Shown piece by piece: positions 1 to 8,375 of a DNA stretch of 64,000 nucleotides. Each line of letters begins with the position of its first letter. The stretch's first letter is position 1. The notes beneath the pieces are model-generated. The model had not been told where the DNA came from and ran no database searches. It saw nothing but the letters and a program-made list of their open reading frames with translations. The DNA comes from Rhizobium sp. RU20A. GTDB taxonomy: Bacteria > Pseudomonadota > Alphaproteobacteria > Rhizobiales > Rhizobiaceae. Position numbers and translations under genes: made by a program. Location: NCBI RefSeq assembly GCF_900155885.1, contig NZ_FTMB01000003.1:1-64000 (forward strand), in the 5' to 3' direction.

Positions 1-105
1 CGGACCCAGAAGAACATTCAAACTCCCACGCAACAGAACCAAATCCGCCCCGTGAACATGAACATCCCCGCCAACAACCTTCCGTACTCCGCGTAGCTCA
101 AGCAT
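1..105 (-). CDS. ABC transporter ATP-binding protein, N-terminal 35 codons (runs off left edge)
   Basis: The reverse strand opens with an ATG at 105 behind an AGGGGAGA ribosome binding site and stays open to base 1. The 35 visible residues begin MLELRGVRK and end in LNVLLGP, the beta strand just before a Walker A loop. This is the start of an importer ATPase; the form resembles the sugar/polyol ATPases of the UgpC/GlpS type from rhizobial glycerol transporters. It lies 35 bases downstream of the FGGY kinase on the same strand, so the two are probably co-transcribed and it would energise uptake of the kinase's polyol substrate. The family is clear; the subfamily rests on very short sequence. 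Confidence 0.72.
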   Translation of the reverse strand, partial: MLELRGVRKVVGGDVHVHGADLVLLRGSLNVLLGP

Positions 106-140
106 CGCTTTGTCTCCCCTCCCCACGGCTGCGATGCGGC

Positions 141-1685
141 TCAGCTGGCCGCCGCCATCGACTGCGGCTCGTCCTGGCTGGCAGACCAGACGTCTGCAAC
201 GGCATCGATGGCGCGCAGATAGGCGCGGTATTTGCGCTCCAGGATGGCGGCGCGGTCCGCATGGGGCTCGAGCCGTTGCTCGATCTTGACCATGCGGGCC
301 ATGGCTTCGTTCATGTCGGCATAACGGCCGGTGGCAACGGCCGCGCACATGGCGCCGCCCTTGGCACCGAACTCGCTGCCGTTGGCGATTTCGACGGGCA
401 GGCCGAGGCCATCGGCGAACATCTGCGCCCAGACGAGGCTGCGCGACGGGCCGCCAGCAAGACGGATCATGTTCGGCTTGGCCGCATCCGGCCCGGTCAG
501 CAGGTAGTCCATGTCGTAGCGATGGGCGAAGACGACGCCCTCGTAGACGGCGCGAACGATATCGGCGAGCTGCGCGCCGGCCTTCAGCCCCAGGAAGCCA
601 CCCGGCGTGCCGCGCGGGCCGTCGAACAGGAAGGGGAAGAAGAGAATGTTGTTCGTCCGCGGCAGAACGGCCGCGACGAGGTCGTTGCAGATATCGTAGA
701 CGCTGCGGCCTTCCAGCAGGGCCCGCTGGGCTTCGGCCGACAGCATGGTCTTGCACAACCATTCCAGATTGCTGGCCGAGGTCGGCGTTGCCGTCGTCGC
801 CATGATGTGGCCACCGAAGGGATAGGGAACCTGGATATGCGGCAGCGGATCGAGCGCCGGACGTGCATGCAGCGTCGAATGGATGGAAAAGGTGCCGGCG
901 ACGGCGGCGAGCTGGTCGCGGCTGGCCACACCGGACGACAGGGCACAGCCGACGACATCATAGACGCCGCGCACGACAGGGGTGCCGGCTTTCAGCCCGG
1001 TTGCAGCCGCGGCCTCGGCGCTGACATGGCCGGCGATCTCGGTGGAACCGCCGATCGGAGCGAGCTTTTCCAGCCAGTTTTCGAGGCCGGCAGCCTTGAA
1101 GGCGTCGCGTGCTACGCCGCCGTTGGAAACATCGAGGATGCCGGCACAGCCCGCATCGGTCGGATCGGTGGAGATGTCACCGGTCAGACGCAGACGCAGG
1201 AAGTCCTTGCACGACAGGACATGGGCGGTGCGGGCGGCGACCTCCGGCTGGTGCTTCTGGAACCAGGCCATAATGGCCAGCGACTGACCGGGCCAGATCT
1301 GCTGGGCAATGTGGCTCTGGACTTCGGCGGCGACACCGGAGCGACGCCAGTCATCGATCAGCGGAATGCTGCGGGTATCGGTCGACACGAGCGCATTGCG
1401 CACGGGAACGCCGTCGCGATCCACGAGATAGATGCCGCCGCCGTAGCCGGATGGCGTGACCGCAATGATATCGGCCGGATCCGTGCCGGTCTTCTCAAGC
1501 AGCGCCTTCAGGCTTTCGCATGTGGCCCGCCACATGCCGTCGGCATCCCGTTCCGTCCAGCCATCCTGCGGCAGCAGCATGACATTGGGCCGACGCTCGC
1601 AGGCCAGCTCATTGCCTTCGAGATCGAACAGCACGACTTTCGTCATGGTGCCGCCAGCATCGACTCCGACCAGGCGTTCGCGCAT
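141..1685 (-). CDS. FGGY-family carbohydrate kinase (L-xylulokinase/erythritol-kinase-like)
   Basis: ATP-dependent sugar or polyol kinase of 514 aa, cytoplasmic. The N-terminal phosphate-binding loop is DAGGTMTK (residues 9-16), GWTERD follows at 42-47, and the probable catalytic Asp is D243 in GVYDVVG. The segments GGGIYLVDRDG, STDTRS and TPTSASNLEWL resemble LyxK-type L-xylulose kinases, and the neighbourhood resembles rhizobial ery loci, so EryA-type erythritol kinase is the main alternative. The ATG at 1685 was chosen because GAGGAGG lies five bases upstream; an in-frame ATG five codons earlier would put that site inside the gene. It is divergent from the dehydrogenase gene and followed by an ABC ATPase. 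Substrate not established. Confidence 0.85.
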   Translation of the reverse strand: MRERLVGVDAGGTMTKVVLFDLEGNELACERRPNVMLLPQDGWTERDADGMWRATCESLKALLEKTGTDPADIIAVTPSGYGGGIYLVDRDGVPVRNALVSTDTRSIPLIDDWRRSGVAAEVQSHIAQQIWPGQSLAIMAWFQKHQPEVAARTAHVLSCKDFLRLRLTGDISTDPTDAGCAGILDVSNGGVARDAFKAAGLENWLEKLAPIGGSTEIAGHVSAEAAAATGLKAGTPVVRGVYDVVGCALSSGVASRDQLAAVAGTFSIHSTLHARPALDPLPHIQVPYPFGGHIMATTATPTSASNLEWLCKTMLSAEAQRALLEGRSVYDICNDLVAAVLPRTNNILFFPFLFDGPRGTPGGFLGLKAGAQLADIVRAVYEGVVFAHRYDMDYLLTGPDAAKPNMIRLAGGPSRSLVWAQMFADGLGLPVEIANGSEFGAKGGAMCAAVATGRYADMNEAMARMVKIEQRLEPHADRAAILERKYRAYLRAIDAVADVWSASQDEPQSMAAAS

Positions 1686-1949
1686 GATAATCCTCCTCAA
1701 CCGTTCCGCCGGCTCCTCAACCAGCGCACGGGGCTTGCGTCCCCGCTCGGCTTTTCATTCTGGAAACTAGGCTATTGGACGGCGCAAAATTGTCAATCAG
1801 GTTTGTAAGAAAGTTTTTTACAAAAATAACCTATTGAAATTATTTGATTTTGAAATCCCATACAAAAGATGGCTGCGTTTTTTCGCTTCCAAAGGTAATA
1901 ATCTGCCATTATAGGACGAGCCGGAAATCGGGTTGGCTGGGAGACGGGA
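1686..1949. promoter_or_regulatory. Divergent promoter region between FGGY kinase and GlpD-like dehydrogenase, with inverted repeat
   Basis: Strikingly AT-rich 264-bp spacer in a GC-rich region. A perfect 7-bp inverted repeat, TTTGTAA (1802-1808) and TTACAAA (1818-1824), is separated by 9 bases. Just upstream, TTGTCAAT (1790-1797) also occurs in the kinase/regulator spacer (5524-5531). The region must hold promoters for both divergent genes, and the repeat is a fair candidate operator for the SorC-type regulator at 5650. Sites are inferred, not demonstrated. Confidence 0.5.
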
Positions 1950-3671
1950 ATGCGTAGCAGAAACGAAGCGATCGCCGCGGTGCGGGCAGTGGCGGGCGAA
2001 CCTCAGATCATCATCGCCGGCGGCGGCATCAACGGAATCGGACTTTATCGCGATCTTGCCCTTCAGGGCGTACCGGCGCTTCTCGTCGACAAGGCCGATT
2101 TTGCCTCTGGAACGACGGCGGCGCCCTCGCGGCTTATTCACGGCGGATTGCGCTATCTGGAGACGGGTGAATTCGAGCTGGTGCGCGAATCCGTCATCGA
2201 GCGCAACCACCTGATCCGCAATGCGCCGCATCTGGTCAAGCCGCTGCCCGTCTGGGTGCCGGCCTTCAACTGGTTCGGCGGCATCTTCTCGGCGGGCCTG
2301 CGCTTCCTGAAGCTGAAGAAGACGCCGGGCGCCAAAGGTATTCTCGTCGTCAAGCTCGGCCTCGTCTTCTTCGACCGATTCGGGCGCAAGAACCGGATGA
2401 TGCCGGATCACCGGATCGTCTCGCGGGCGGAACTGGCGCGCCGCATGCCCGGCCTTTCCCCGCGCGTCACGGCAATTGCCGAATATTACGATGCGCGCCT
2501 GACCCATCCCGAGAGGCTGGCGCTGGAGCTCGTCGGCGATGCCGAGCGCGATTGCCCGAAATCCGTTGCCGTGCCCTATATGGCGCTCGCCGGCCACGAG
2601 GGCGACACGGTCCGGCTGCGCGACGAGATCAGCGGCGAGGAAATCGCGGTCAAGGCGAAGATGGTCATCAACTGCACCGGCGCCTGGGCCGACGAGGCCG
2701 ACGGGCGGCTCGGCATCGACAAACGCCTGATCGGCGGCACGCGCGGCTCGCATCTCGTCATGCGTCGCCCCGATATTGCCCGTCAGCTTGGCGACGGCAT
2801 GCTCTATTTCGAGACCCGTGATTTTCGCGCCTGTCTCGTTTATGCCCTCGACGACGAACTCATCCTGCTCGGCACGACCGACATCCGTGCGCAGAACCCC
2901 GATACGGTCGCCTGCTCGGAGGAGGAAATCGACTATCTCTTCGATGTTCTGGATCAGGTTTTGCCGAATTCGAAGGCCAAACGCGAGGAGATCGTCTTTG
3001 CCTATGCCGGCATCCGGCCCCTGCCCTATAGCGGCGATGGCGCGACCGGAGCGATCAGCCGGGACCACTCGCTGAAGACTTTCGAGCCGGAGGGCACGCG
3101 ACGCTTCCCCGTGCTGACGCTGGTGGGCGGCAAGTGGACGACCTATCGCGCCTGCGCCGAGCAGATCGCCGACGAAGTGCTGACGCGGCTCAATCTGAAG
3201 CGCACGCGCTCGACGCTGGATGCAGCCATCGGCGGCGGCGCCGGCCATGCGCGCGAGGCGGCCGCCCGCGCTCGGCAGGTGGATGATGTCGCACGCGGCA
3301 ACGGGCTCGACACAGTCATCGCGACACGGCTCGTCAACCGCTACGGCACGCGGGCAAATCTTGTCGCGCAGGCAGTCGCAGCGCCGGGCGGCCGCGACAC
3401 CGTTGACGAACGCGGCCTCTACCATGTCGGCGAAATCGGCTGGATCCTTGCCAATGAGCGCGTCACGCGGCTCTCCGACATCGTTCTCAGACGCACGCTG
3501 ATGCCCTTCGAAGGCGCCGTCACGCTGTCCGGACTGGAACGGCTGGCGAGGCTTGCCGGCAATCACCTTGGCTGGTCGCCGGAGCGGCAGGCTGAGGAAG
3601 TGGTCGCAACGGCTGCGCTTCTTCAGACCCGCCACCGCGTCGAGCTCGGCACGGCGCCGGTCGCCGCCTGA
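1950..3671 (+). CDS. FAD-dependent glycerol-3-phosphate dehydrogenase family protein (GlpD/EryB-like)
   Basis: A 573-aa flavoprotein that should oxidise a polyol phosphate (glycerol-3-phosphate, or erythritol phosphate if EryB-like) and pass electrons to quinone at the inner membrane. The dinucleotide fold IIIAGGGINGIGLYRDLA is at about residues 20-37, followed by the family's SRLIHGGLRYLE. A conserved region GGKWTTYR lies near residue 395, and the C-terminal GlpD-type domain follows. The ATG at 1950 has GGGAGACGGGA just upstream. Length is slightly above E. coli GlpD (501 aa). It is divergent from the FGGY kinase and ends at a strong terminator. Whether the substrate is glycerol-3-P or another polyol phosphate cannot be told from sequence alone. 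Confidence 0.87.
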   Translation: MRSRNEAIAAVRAVAGEPQIIIAGGGINGIGLYRDLALQGVPALLVDKADFASGTTAAPSRLIHGGLRYLETGEFELVRESVIERNHLIRNAPHLVKPLPVWVPAFNWFGGIFSAGLRFLKLKKTPGAKGILVVKLGLVFFDRFGRKNRMMPDHRIVSRAELARRMPGLSPRVTAIAEYYDARLTHPERLALELVGDAERDCPKSVAVPYMALAGHEGDTVRLRDEISGEEIAVKAKMVINCTGAWADEADGRLGIDKRLIGGTRGSHLVMRRPDIARQLGDGMLYFETRDFRACLVYALDDELILLGTTDIRAQNPDTVACSEEEIDYLFDVLDQVLPNSKAKREEIVFAYAGIRPLPYSGDGATGAISRDHSLKTFEPEGTRRFPVLTLVGGKWTTYRACAEQIADEVLTRLNLKRTRSTLDAAIGGGAGHAREAAARARQVDDVARGNGLDTVIATRLVNRYGTRANLVAQAVAAPGGRDTVDERGLYHVGEIGWILANERVTRLSDIVLRRTLMPFEGAVTLSGLERLARLAGNHLGWSPERQAEEVVATAALLQTRHRVELGTAPVAA

Positions 3672-3738
3672 TCTGATCCTTCGATGTCCGATCCCTGACC
3701 GGGGATGCGCCTCTCCCATCAAGAGGCCCCGGTCTCTT

Positions 3739-3777
3739 GCAGCCGACACTCCCGCCGGAGGTCGGCTGCCTTTTTTT
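3739..3777 (+). terminator. Rho-independent terminator after the GlpD-like gene
   Basis: A perfect 9-bp stem, GCAGCCGAC (3739-3747) with GTCGGCTGC (3761-3769), has a 13-base loop and is followed by CTTTTTTT. It separates the dehydrogenase gene from the convergent xylulokinase gene. Confidence 0.88.
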
Positions 3778-3804
3778 GATCTCCGATGCTTATCGAACTG
3801 CGCG

Positions 3805-5298
3805 TCAGCCTGGCCGTTGGGCGCTGTCCTTCGCGAGAGCAATCGAGCTCCGCCGCACCTCCGGCATGACGGACATCCACGTCTGATAGGCCTCGGCATA
3901 GGCCGGCACGAGATTGTCTACCGGGCGGATGACGCGCTTGATGCGTGGCGCGGTCAGCACATCCTCGGGCGCGGCGCCGCTTTCAGCGATCATGCCGAGA
4001 CGAGCCGCACCGAAGGCGGCACCGAGTTCGCTCGCCTCGGGAACTTTCAGTTCGACATTCAGCGACGTCGCCAGCATGGAGAGCCACAGATCCGAACGCG
4101 AGCCGCCGCCGATGGCGAGCAGGCTGTCGAAGCGGGTGCCGGTGGACCGGAAGGCGTCGGCACATTCCTTCATCGCGAAGGCGACGCCCTGAAGGACAGC
4201 GCGCGCCAGCACCTGATCGTCAGAGGCGTGCTGGAGACCGATCAGCGCGCCGCGAATCTCGGCATCGGCGCGGGGCGACCAGCAGCCATCCAGGAAAGGT
4301 ACGAAGAGCACGGGGCTTGGGGCACCGAGCGACGGGCCGAGTTCGGCCACGAGTTCAGCCGCGGGCTTGCGCACGAGGCGGGAGAGCCAGTTGACGCAGG
4401 AGGTGGCCGATAGGATCACCGACATCTGATGCCACATGCCGGGGACGGAGTGGCAGAGCGTTTCGATGGCGTGGTCGAGGCTCGGGCGCGCTTCGTTCAT
4501 GGCGACGAACAGCACGCCGGACGTGCCAAGCGAAATGGTTCCCTCTCCGTCGCGAATGACGCCCGTGCCGCAGGCCCCACAAGCATTGTCTCCGCCGCCT
4601 GCGGCAATCACCGGCTGCCCGGCCATGCCCCAGCGGGCGGCGAGCTCGGCGCGCAGCCGGCCCGTCGGCGCCGTTCCCTCGTGCAAGGACGGCATCTGCT
4701 CGCGGCGCATGTCGGTGGCGGCCAGAAGCGTTTCGGACCAGTCGCGGCTGGCAACGTCCACCCACATGGTGCCGCTGGAATCGGCAAGGTCCGAGGCCTT
4801 GTCGCCGGACAGGCAGAGCCGCACATAGTCCTTCGGCAACAAGACGGTCGCGATATCAGCAAACACGGATGGTTCGTGGTCGCGCACCCAGGCGAGCTTC
4901 GGCGCGGTGACGCCCGGCGTCGGCCGACGGCCGGCAATGCGCCGCACATCGGGCGCGCGGGCCTCCATCTCGGCGCATTCGCGGCCGGTGCGCGTGTCGT
5001 TCCACAGGATAGCAGGGCGAAGCGGGCGGTCAGCCGCATCCAGCATCGTCGCGCCGTACATCTGACCGGAAAGCCCGATGCCACGCACCGCCGACATTTC
5101 GTACGGATGCGCGCGCGCCAGACCATCCAGGCTCTCGCAGACTGCCTCCCACCACAGTTCGGGATGTTGTTCGGACCAGCCGCGATGGGGGCGCGACACC
5201 TCCAGCGGGCGGGAGGACTGTTCGCCGACGAGCTTCTGCGCCTCGTCGATCAGGATGGACTTCACTCCTGACGTGCCGAGATCGATACCAAGATACAC
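3805..5298 (-). CDS. xylB: Xylulokinase (FGGY family)
   Basis: ATP-dependent D-xylulose kinase feeding the pentose phosphate pathway; 497 aa against 484 in E. coli XylB. It starts YLGIDLGTSGVK, carries SGQMYGATMLD and ILWNDTRT in domain I, and has the catalytic Asp in AAGGGDNACG (D237). IGGGSRSDLW and ELGAAFGAARLG lie in the C-terminal domain. The chosen start is GTG at 5298: GGAGG sits seven bases upstream, and the protein then aligns with the short N-terminus of E. coli XylB. The in-frame ATG at 5313 lies on top of that ribosome binding site. It is divergent from the SorC regulator and convergent with the dehydrogenase. Its presence suggests the imported polyol enters metabolism through a ketopentose. 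Confidence 0.88.
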   Translation of the reverse strand: MYLGIDLGTSGVKSILIDEAQKLVGEQSSRPLEVSRPHRGWSEQHPELWWEAVCESLDGLARAHPYEMSAVRGIGLSGQMYGATMLDAADRPLRPAILWNDTRTGRECAEMEARAPDVRRIAGRRPTPGVTAPKLAWVRDHEPSVFADIATVLLPKDYVRLCLSGDKASDLADSSGTMWVDVASRDWSETLLAATDMRREQMPSLHEGTAPTGRLRAELAARWGMAGQPVIAAGGGDNACGACGTGVIRDGEGTISLGTSGVLFVAMNEARPSLDHAIETLCHSVPGMWHQMSVILSATSCVNWLSRLVRKPAAELVAELGPSLGAPSPVLFVPFLDGCWSPRADAEIRGALIGLQHASDDQVLARAVLQGVAFAMKECADAFRSTGTRFDSLLAIGGGSRSDLWLSMLATSLNVELKVPEASELGAAFGAARLGMIAESGAAPEDVLTAPRIKRVIRPVDNLVPAYAEAYQTWMSVMPEVRRSSIALAKDSAQRPG

Positions 5299-5649
5299 GG
5301 TGTTTCCTCCCATTTGGTTCGGTTCACGGGTTTCCGGCATCCGGAGCCCGGACGCTGCCGGCCACCTCCTCGTGGCAGGCAAGCATTATGTCATTCGACG
5401 CAGACGCAAGTGTTCGCGCATGTCGGACGGCTCGGCGAGCAGCGTTCGATGCGCGAGAAAAAGGTGGCGTGGTTCGATTGTCCTCCCAGACAATGGCAGT
5501 CAGTTTTTCTCCCGCTGCAGGCCTTGTCAATGACATCTTTCATTTGCGCGTGGCAAAAGTCATCGACAAGGCGCGACCCGTTCGACGATCTGGACTCGCC
5601 GCATAAAAACTGTCACACGAAGGCTTCTCAAGGAGGATCCGGGAGCTTC
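5299..5649. promoter_or_regulatory. Divergent xylB/regulator promoter region with two inverted repeats
   Basis: A 351-bp spacer without a credible gene. It contains a perfect dyad ATTGTC-6-GACAAT (5477-5494), and a long dyad whose 14-base arms at 5521-5534 and 5559-5572 match at 13 of 14 positions across a 24-base spacer. The left arm also holds the 11-bp palindrome TGTCAATGACA (5525-5535). The paired arrangement suits a multimeric SorC-type regulator controlling both xylB and its own gene, possibly through looping. TTGTCAAT is shared with the promoter region at 1790. Confidence 0.55.
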
Positions 5650-6642
5650 ATGGTTGTTGACAAGAGTGAGGCAAAGCCGGCGCGCCGGCGCGCGCCGCCG
5701 ATGCAGTTCGGGGCTGATCTGCCGCTCTGGACGGCCTGGCTTTATTATGAGGAAGGGCTGAAGCAGGATGAGATCGCCGAAAGGCTGGGGCTTTCGCGTG
5801 CCTCCGTCTTCAACTTGCTGCAAAAGGCCCGCGACGACGGGATCGTGACAATCACCATTGATCCGACGCGGCTTGAGCGTGCCGATCTTTCCATGGCGCT
5901 GAAGGAACGCTGCGGCCTCGACGAGTGCTTCGTGCTGCCGGCAAGCGGCACCGGTGCGCCGGTCCACGAACGTCTCGGCCTGCTGGCGGCGCGGATTCTG
6001 GAGCAGAAGCTTCACGATGACGATGTGATCGGTGTTGCCTGGGGGCGCACCGTCATGGCGATGTCTCGGGCGCTGGCTCCCGCGCATATGCCGGGCGCGA
6101 CCATTGCCCAGGTGACCGGCAGCTCGATCGCGACCTATGATTTCTCGCCGGAACTGTGCACGTCCAACATCGCCGCCCGCCTGAATGCGCGCTGCGTCAA
6201 CCTGCATGCGCCGGGCGTGGTGTCAAATGCGACGATGAAATCGCTGCTGATGCAGGAACCCATCGTCGAGCAGCACTTTACCCTGCTGCGGCAATGCACC
6301 AAGACCCTGTTCAGCGCCACGCCGCTCACCGGGCAGACCTTGCTCGAGGACAGCGGCGTGATGAATGAGGCAGTGCTGCGCGAGTATCTCGATGCCGGCG
6401 GCGTCGGCTTTGCGTCCGGCTATGTCTTTGATGCTGACGGGCGCATCATTCGCACCAGCTTCGACGATCGTCATCTCGTGATGCCGCTCGAGGATTTCCT
6501 CGCCGTGCCCGAACGGATCTGCGTGGCCGGCGGCGCGTCGAAAATCGGCGCGCTCGAAGCGATGTTCCATGCCCGGATCGCGACAATCCTCATCACCGAT
6601 CAGGAGACGGCGCGGGCGCTGGCCGAGCGCTTCCCCGCCTGA
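5650..6642 (+). CDS. SorC/DeoR-type sugar-binding transcriptional regulator (EryD-like)
   Basis: Transcription factor of 330 aa. The N-terminal helix-turn-helix is at about residues 38-60 (DEIAERLGLSRASVFNLLQK). The rest is a SorC-family effector domain related to sugar-phosphate isomerases, with VIGVAWGRTVMAM and VAGGASKIGALEAM recognisable. ATG 5650 has GGGAG five bases upstream; the frame is open further upstream but lacks an initiation site. It sits divergent from xylB beside two inverted repeats, so it probably controls the local polyol catabolic genes and itself, with a phosphorylated sugar intermediate as likely inducer. In Brucella and rhizobia the family member EryD represses the erythritol operon, which fits this gene set but is not proof. 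Confidence 0.82.
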   Translation: MVVDKSEAKPARRRAPPMQFGADLPLWTAWLYYEEGLKQDEIAERLGLSRASVFNLLQKARDDGIVTITIDPTRLERADLSMALKERCGLDECFVLPASGTGAPVHERLGLLAARILEQKLHDDDVIGVAWGRTVMAMSRALAPAHMPGATIAQVTGSSIATYDFSPELCTSNIAARLNARCVNLHAPGVVSNATMKSLLMQEPIVEQHFTLLRQCTKTLFSATPLTGQTLLEDSGVMNEAVLREYLDAGGVGFASGYVFDADGRIIRTSFDDRHLVMPLEDFLAVPERICVAGGASKIGALEAMFHARIATILITDQETARALAERFPA

Positions 6643-6664
6643 CGGGACGCCTCGTCAAGGGCGC

Positions 6665-7873
6665 TCAGGATGCCCGGGACTTGCCCTTGGCCTTGGCGGG
6701 TTCGGACGGTACCGGATCCTGCGGCAGAAGGATATTCGTCTCGACCACAACCGGCTGGGCAGCCGTTTCGCGGACCCATTCCCGCCAGATCGCAACCAGC
6801 AGGGCCATCAACACAGGCCCGACGAAGAGGCCGAGGAATCCCATCGTTTTCACACCGCCGACGAGACCGAAGAAGGTGGGCAGGAACGGCAGTTTGATCG
6901 GCCCGCCGACCAGGCGGGGGCGCAGTGTCTTGTCAACGATGAAGAGTTCCGTGGAGCCCCAGACGAACAGGGCCAGCCCCTCGACCGGCGATCCGCTGGC
7001 CACGAGGTAGATCGAGACGAGCGTGAACGACAGCGGAGCGCCGCCCGGTATCATCGCCATGATGCCGGTGATTATACCGAGCGTGACGGGAGAGGGCACG
7101 CCGGCCAGCCAGTAGGCGATGCCGAGCACGATACCTTCGCCGATGGCGATGATGCCCATGCCCGTGACCGTCGAGGAGATGGTCAGCGGCACGACGCGCG
7201 ACAGGCGCTCCCAGCGCATGGGGAAAATGCGCTCGCCGAGAACATCCACCTGTGCGGCAAAGCGCTCGCCGTCGAGATAGACGAAAAACAGCGAGATCAG
7301 CATGAAGAGCAGCGTCAAGAAGGACTGGAAGGCGGAAACACCAACCGCCAGGACGCCGCGATAGATATTGCCGATATTGGAGCCGCTGACGAGTTGTACG
7401 AGTTCGCCGAAGGCGCCGGGATGACCAACATGACGCGCCCACTGCTCGCCGAGCCAGGTGCCGATGCCCGGAAGCGCCAGCAACCAGGCCGGCACATCCG
7501 CGCCCTCCGCATTGGCGCGGATCGCCCAGGTCGCCCAGGTCCGCACTTCATCGACCGCATAGGCGGCGGCGATGGAGATCGGAACGACGATGAAGGAGAT
7601 AACAAGGAGGATGGCGATGGTTGCAGCAACCGCGCGCCTGCCGCCCACCAGGGCCAGAAGGCGGCGATAGAGCGGCCATGAGGCGAAACCGATGACCAGT
7701 GCCGCAAGGACCGGCACGAGGAAGCCGTGAAAGAAGTAGACGCCCGCCAGGATGATCAGCAACAGCGCCCAGCGGGCCGCCGAAATCGGCAGGACGAGCG
7801 CGGACCGGGATGCCGATGTCTGGCCAAGCAAGCGCGGCTCCACGACCCTTGGTTCGCTATCACGCCTGCTCAC
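6665..7873 (-). CDS. AI-2E family transporter (PerM/TqsA-type permease)
   Basis: Integral inner-membrane protein of 402 aa with about eight hydrophobic segments. A first pair follows residue 30 (WALLLIILAGVYFFHGFLVP), then a long amphipathic stretch with conserved PGIG, and C-terminal helices with PGGAPLSFT and FVGPVLMALL, the pattern of the AI-2E transporter family (Pfam 01594). Members export diverse small molecules or act as Na+/H+ antiporters, so the substrate is unknown. The start chosen is GTG at 7873, six bases after GAGGAGAA. Alone between convergent and divergent neighbours, with no operon partner. Confidence 0.85.
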   Translation of the reverse strand: MSRRDSEPRVVEPRLLGQTSASRSALVLPISAARWALLLIILAGVYFFHGFLVPVLAALVIGFASWPLYRRLLALVGGRRAVAATIAILLVISFIVVPISIAAAYAVDEVRTWATWAIRANAEGADVPAWLLALPGIGTWLGEQWARHVGHPGAFGELVQLVSGSNIGNIYRGVLAVGVSAFQSFLTLLFMLISLFFVYLDGERFAAQVDVLGERIFPMRWERLSRVVPLTISSTVTGMGIIAIGEGIVLGIAYWLAGVPSPVTLGIITGIMAMIPGGAPLSFTLVSIYLVASGSPVEGLALFVWGSTELFIVDKTLRPRLVGGPIKLPFLPTFFGLVGGVKTMGFLGLFVGPVLMALLVAIWREWVRETAAQPVVVETNILLPQDPVPSEPAKAKGKSRAS

Positions 7874-8375
7874 ATGCTTCTCCTCATCGACCGCACCGCA
7901 GGAACAGGACCTGCGCACCGGGTTTCACTCCATAGCGCCACCAGCGCGCCACGACAATGGCGAGGCTGGCACCGGTCGCAGCGTTCGACGGCCTTTCAGC
8001 CTCCATCGGCGCACATGTATCACCCACGCCCATACGGCATAAGCATGTCATTGCTTTGTCAGCAGAGATGGGATGGGCCAATTGAAATGTGAAGCCGCGT
8101 TGAAATGACGCCCTTTGGGCAGGAAACCGCCGTCGCCGATATGTTCGCAGCGCATCAGGGCGGGACAAGCAACGCTCCCGGCAGGATATTGACGTTTACG
8201 TCCAAGTTATATAACGCTTTCGGTACTGGGAGAAGGCAGAATATGGCTTTACTTTCGGGGTGGACACGAGGGAGCATGTCCACGCGACAGTGACCGGACG
8301 GCCTTGGGATGCGTGAAGCGCCACAACCTTCGGACACGAACGGCACATGCCGCAGGAAACACGGGAGGAAGAGAC
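7874..8375. promoter_or_regulatory. 502-bp spacer before fadD-like gene, with GACGTTTACGTC palindrome
   Basis: No convincing gene in this stretch. The palindrome GACGTTTACGTC (8191-8202) is immediately followed by an AT-rich TTATATAAC that could be a -10 region for the acyl-CoA ligase gene, placing an operator over or near a core promoter. From memory, the motif resembles sites assigned to fatty-acid or branched-chain amino-acid catabolism regulators (LiuR type) in alphaproteobacteria. That would fit the downstream ligase but is unverified. Confidence 0.4.

Noticed and set aside
261-1808. 515-codon open frame on the plus strand over the FGGY kinase
   Set aside because: Mirror frame of a GC-rich gene; no domain, biased composition and no credible start. 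The minus-strand protein has complete kinase motifs.
1818-3899. 693-codon minus-strand frame across the GlpD-like gene
   Set aside because: Antisense to a clear flavoprotein; rich in Arg, Asp and His repeats typical of shadow frames.
8105-8293. 62-codon plus-strand frame upstream of fadD
   Set aside because: No ribosome binding site or recognisable feature and it covers the likely promoter and palindrome.
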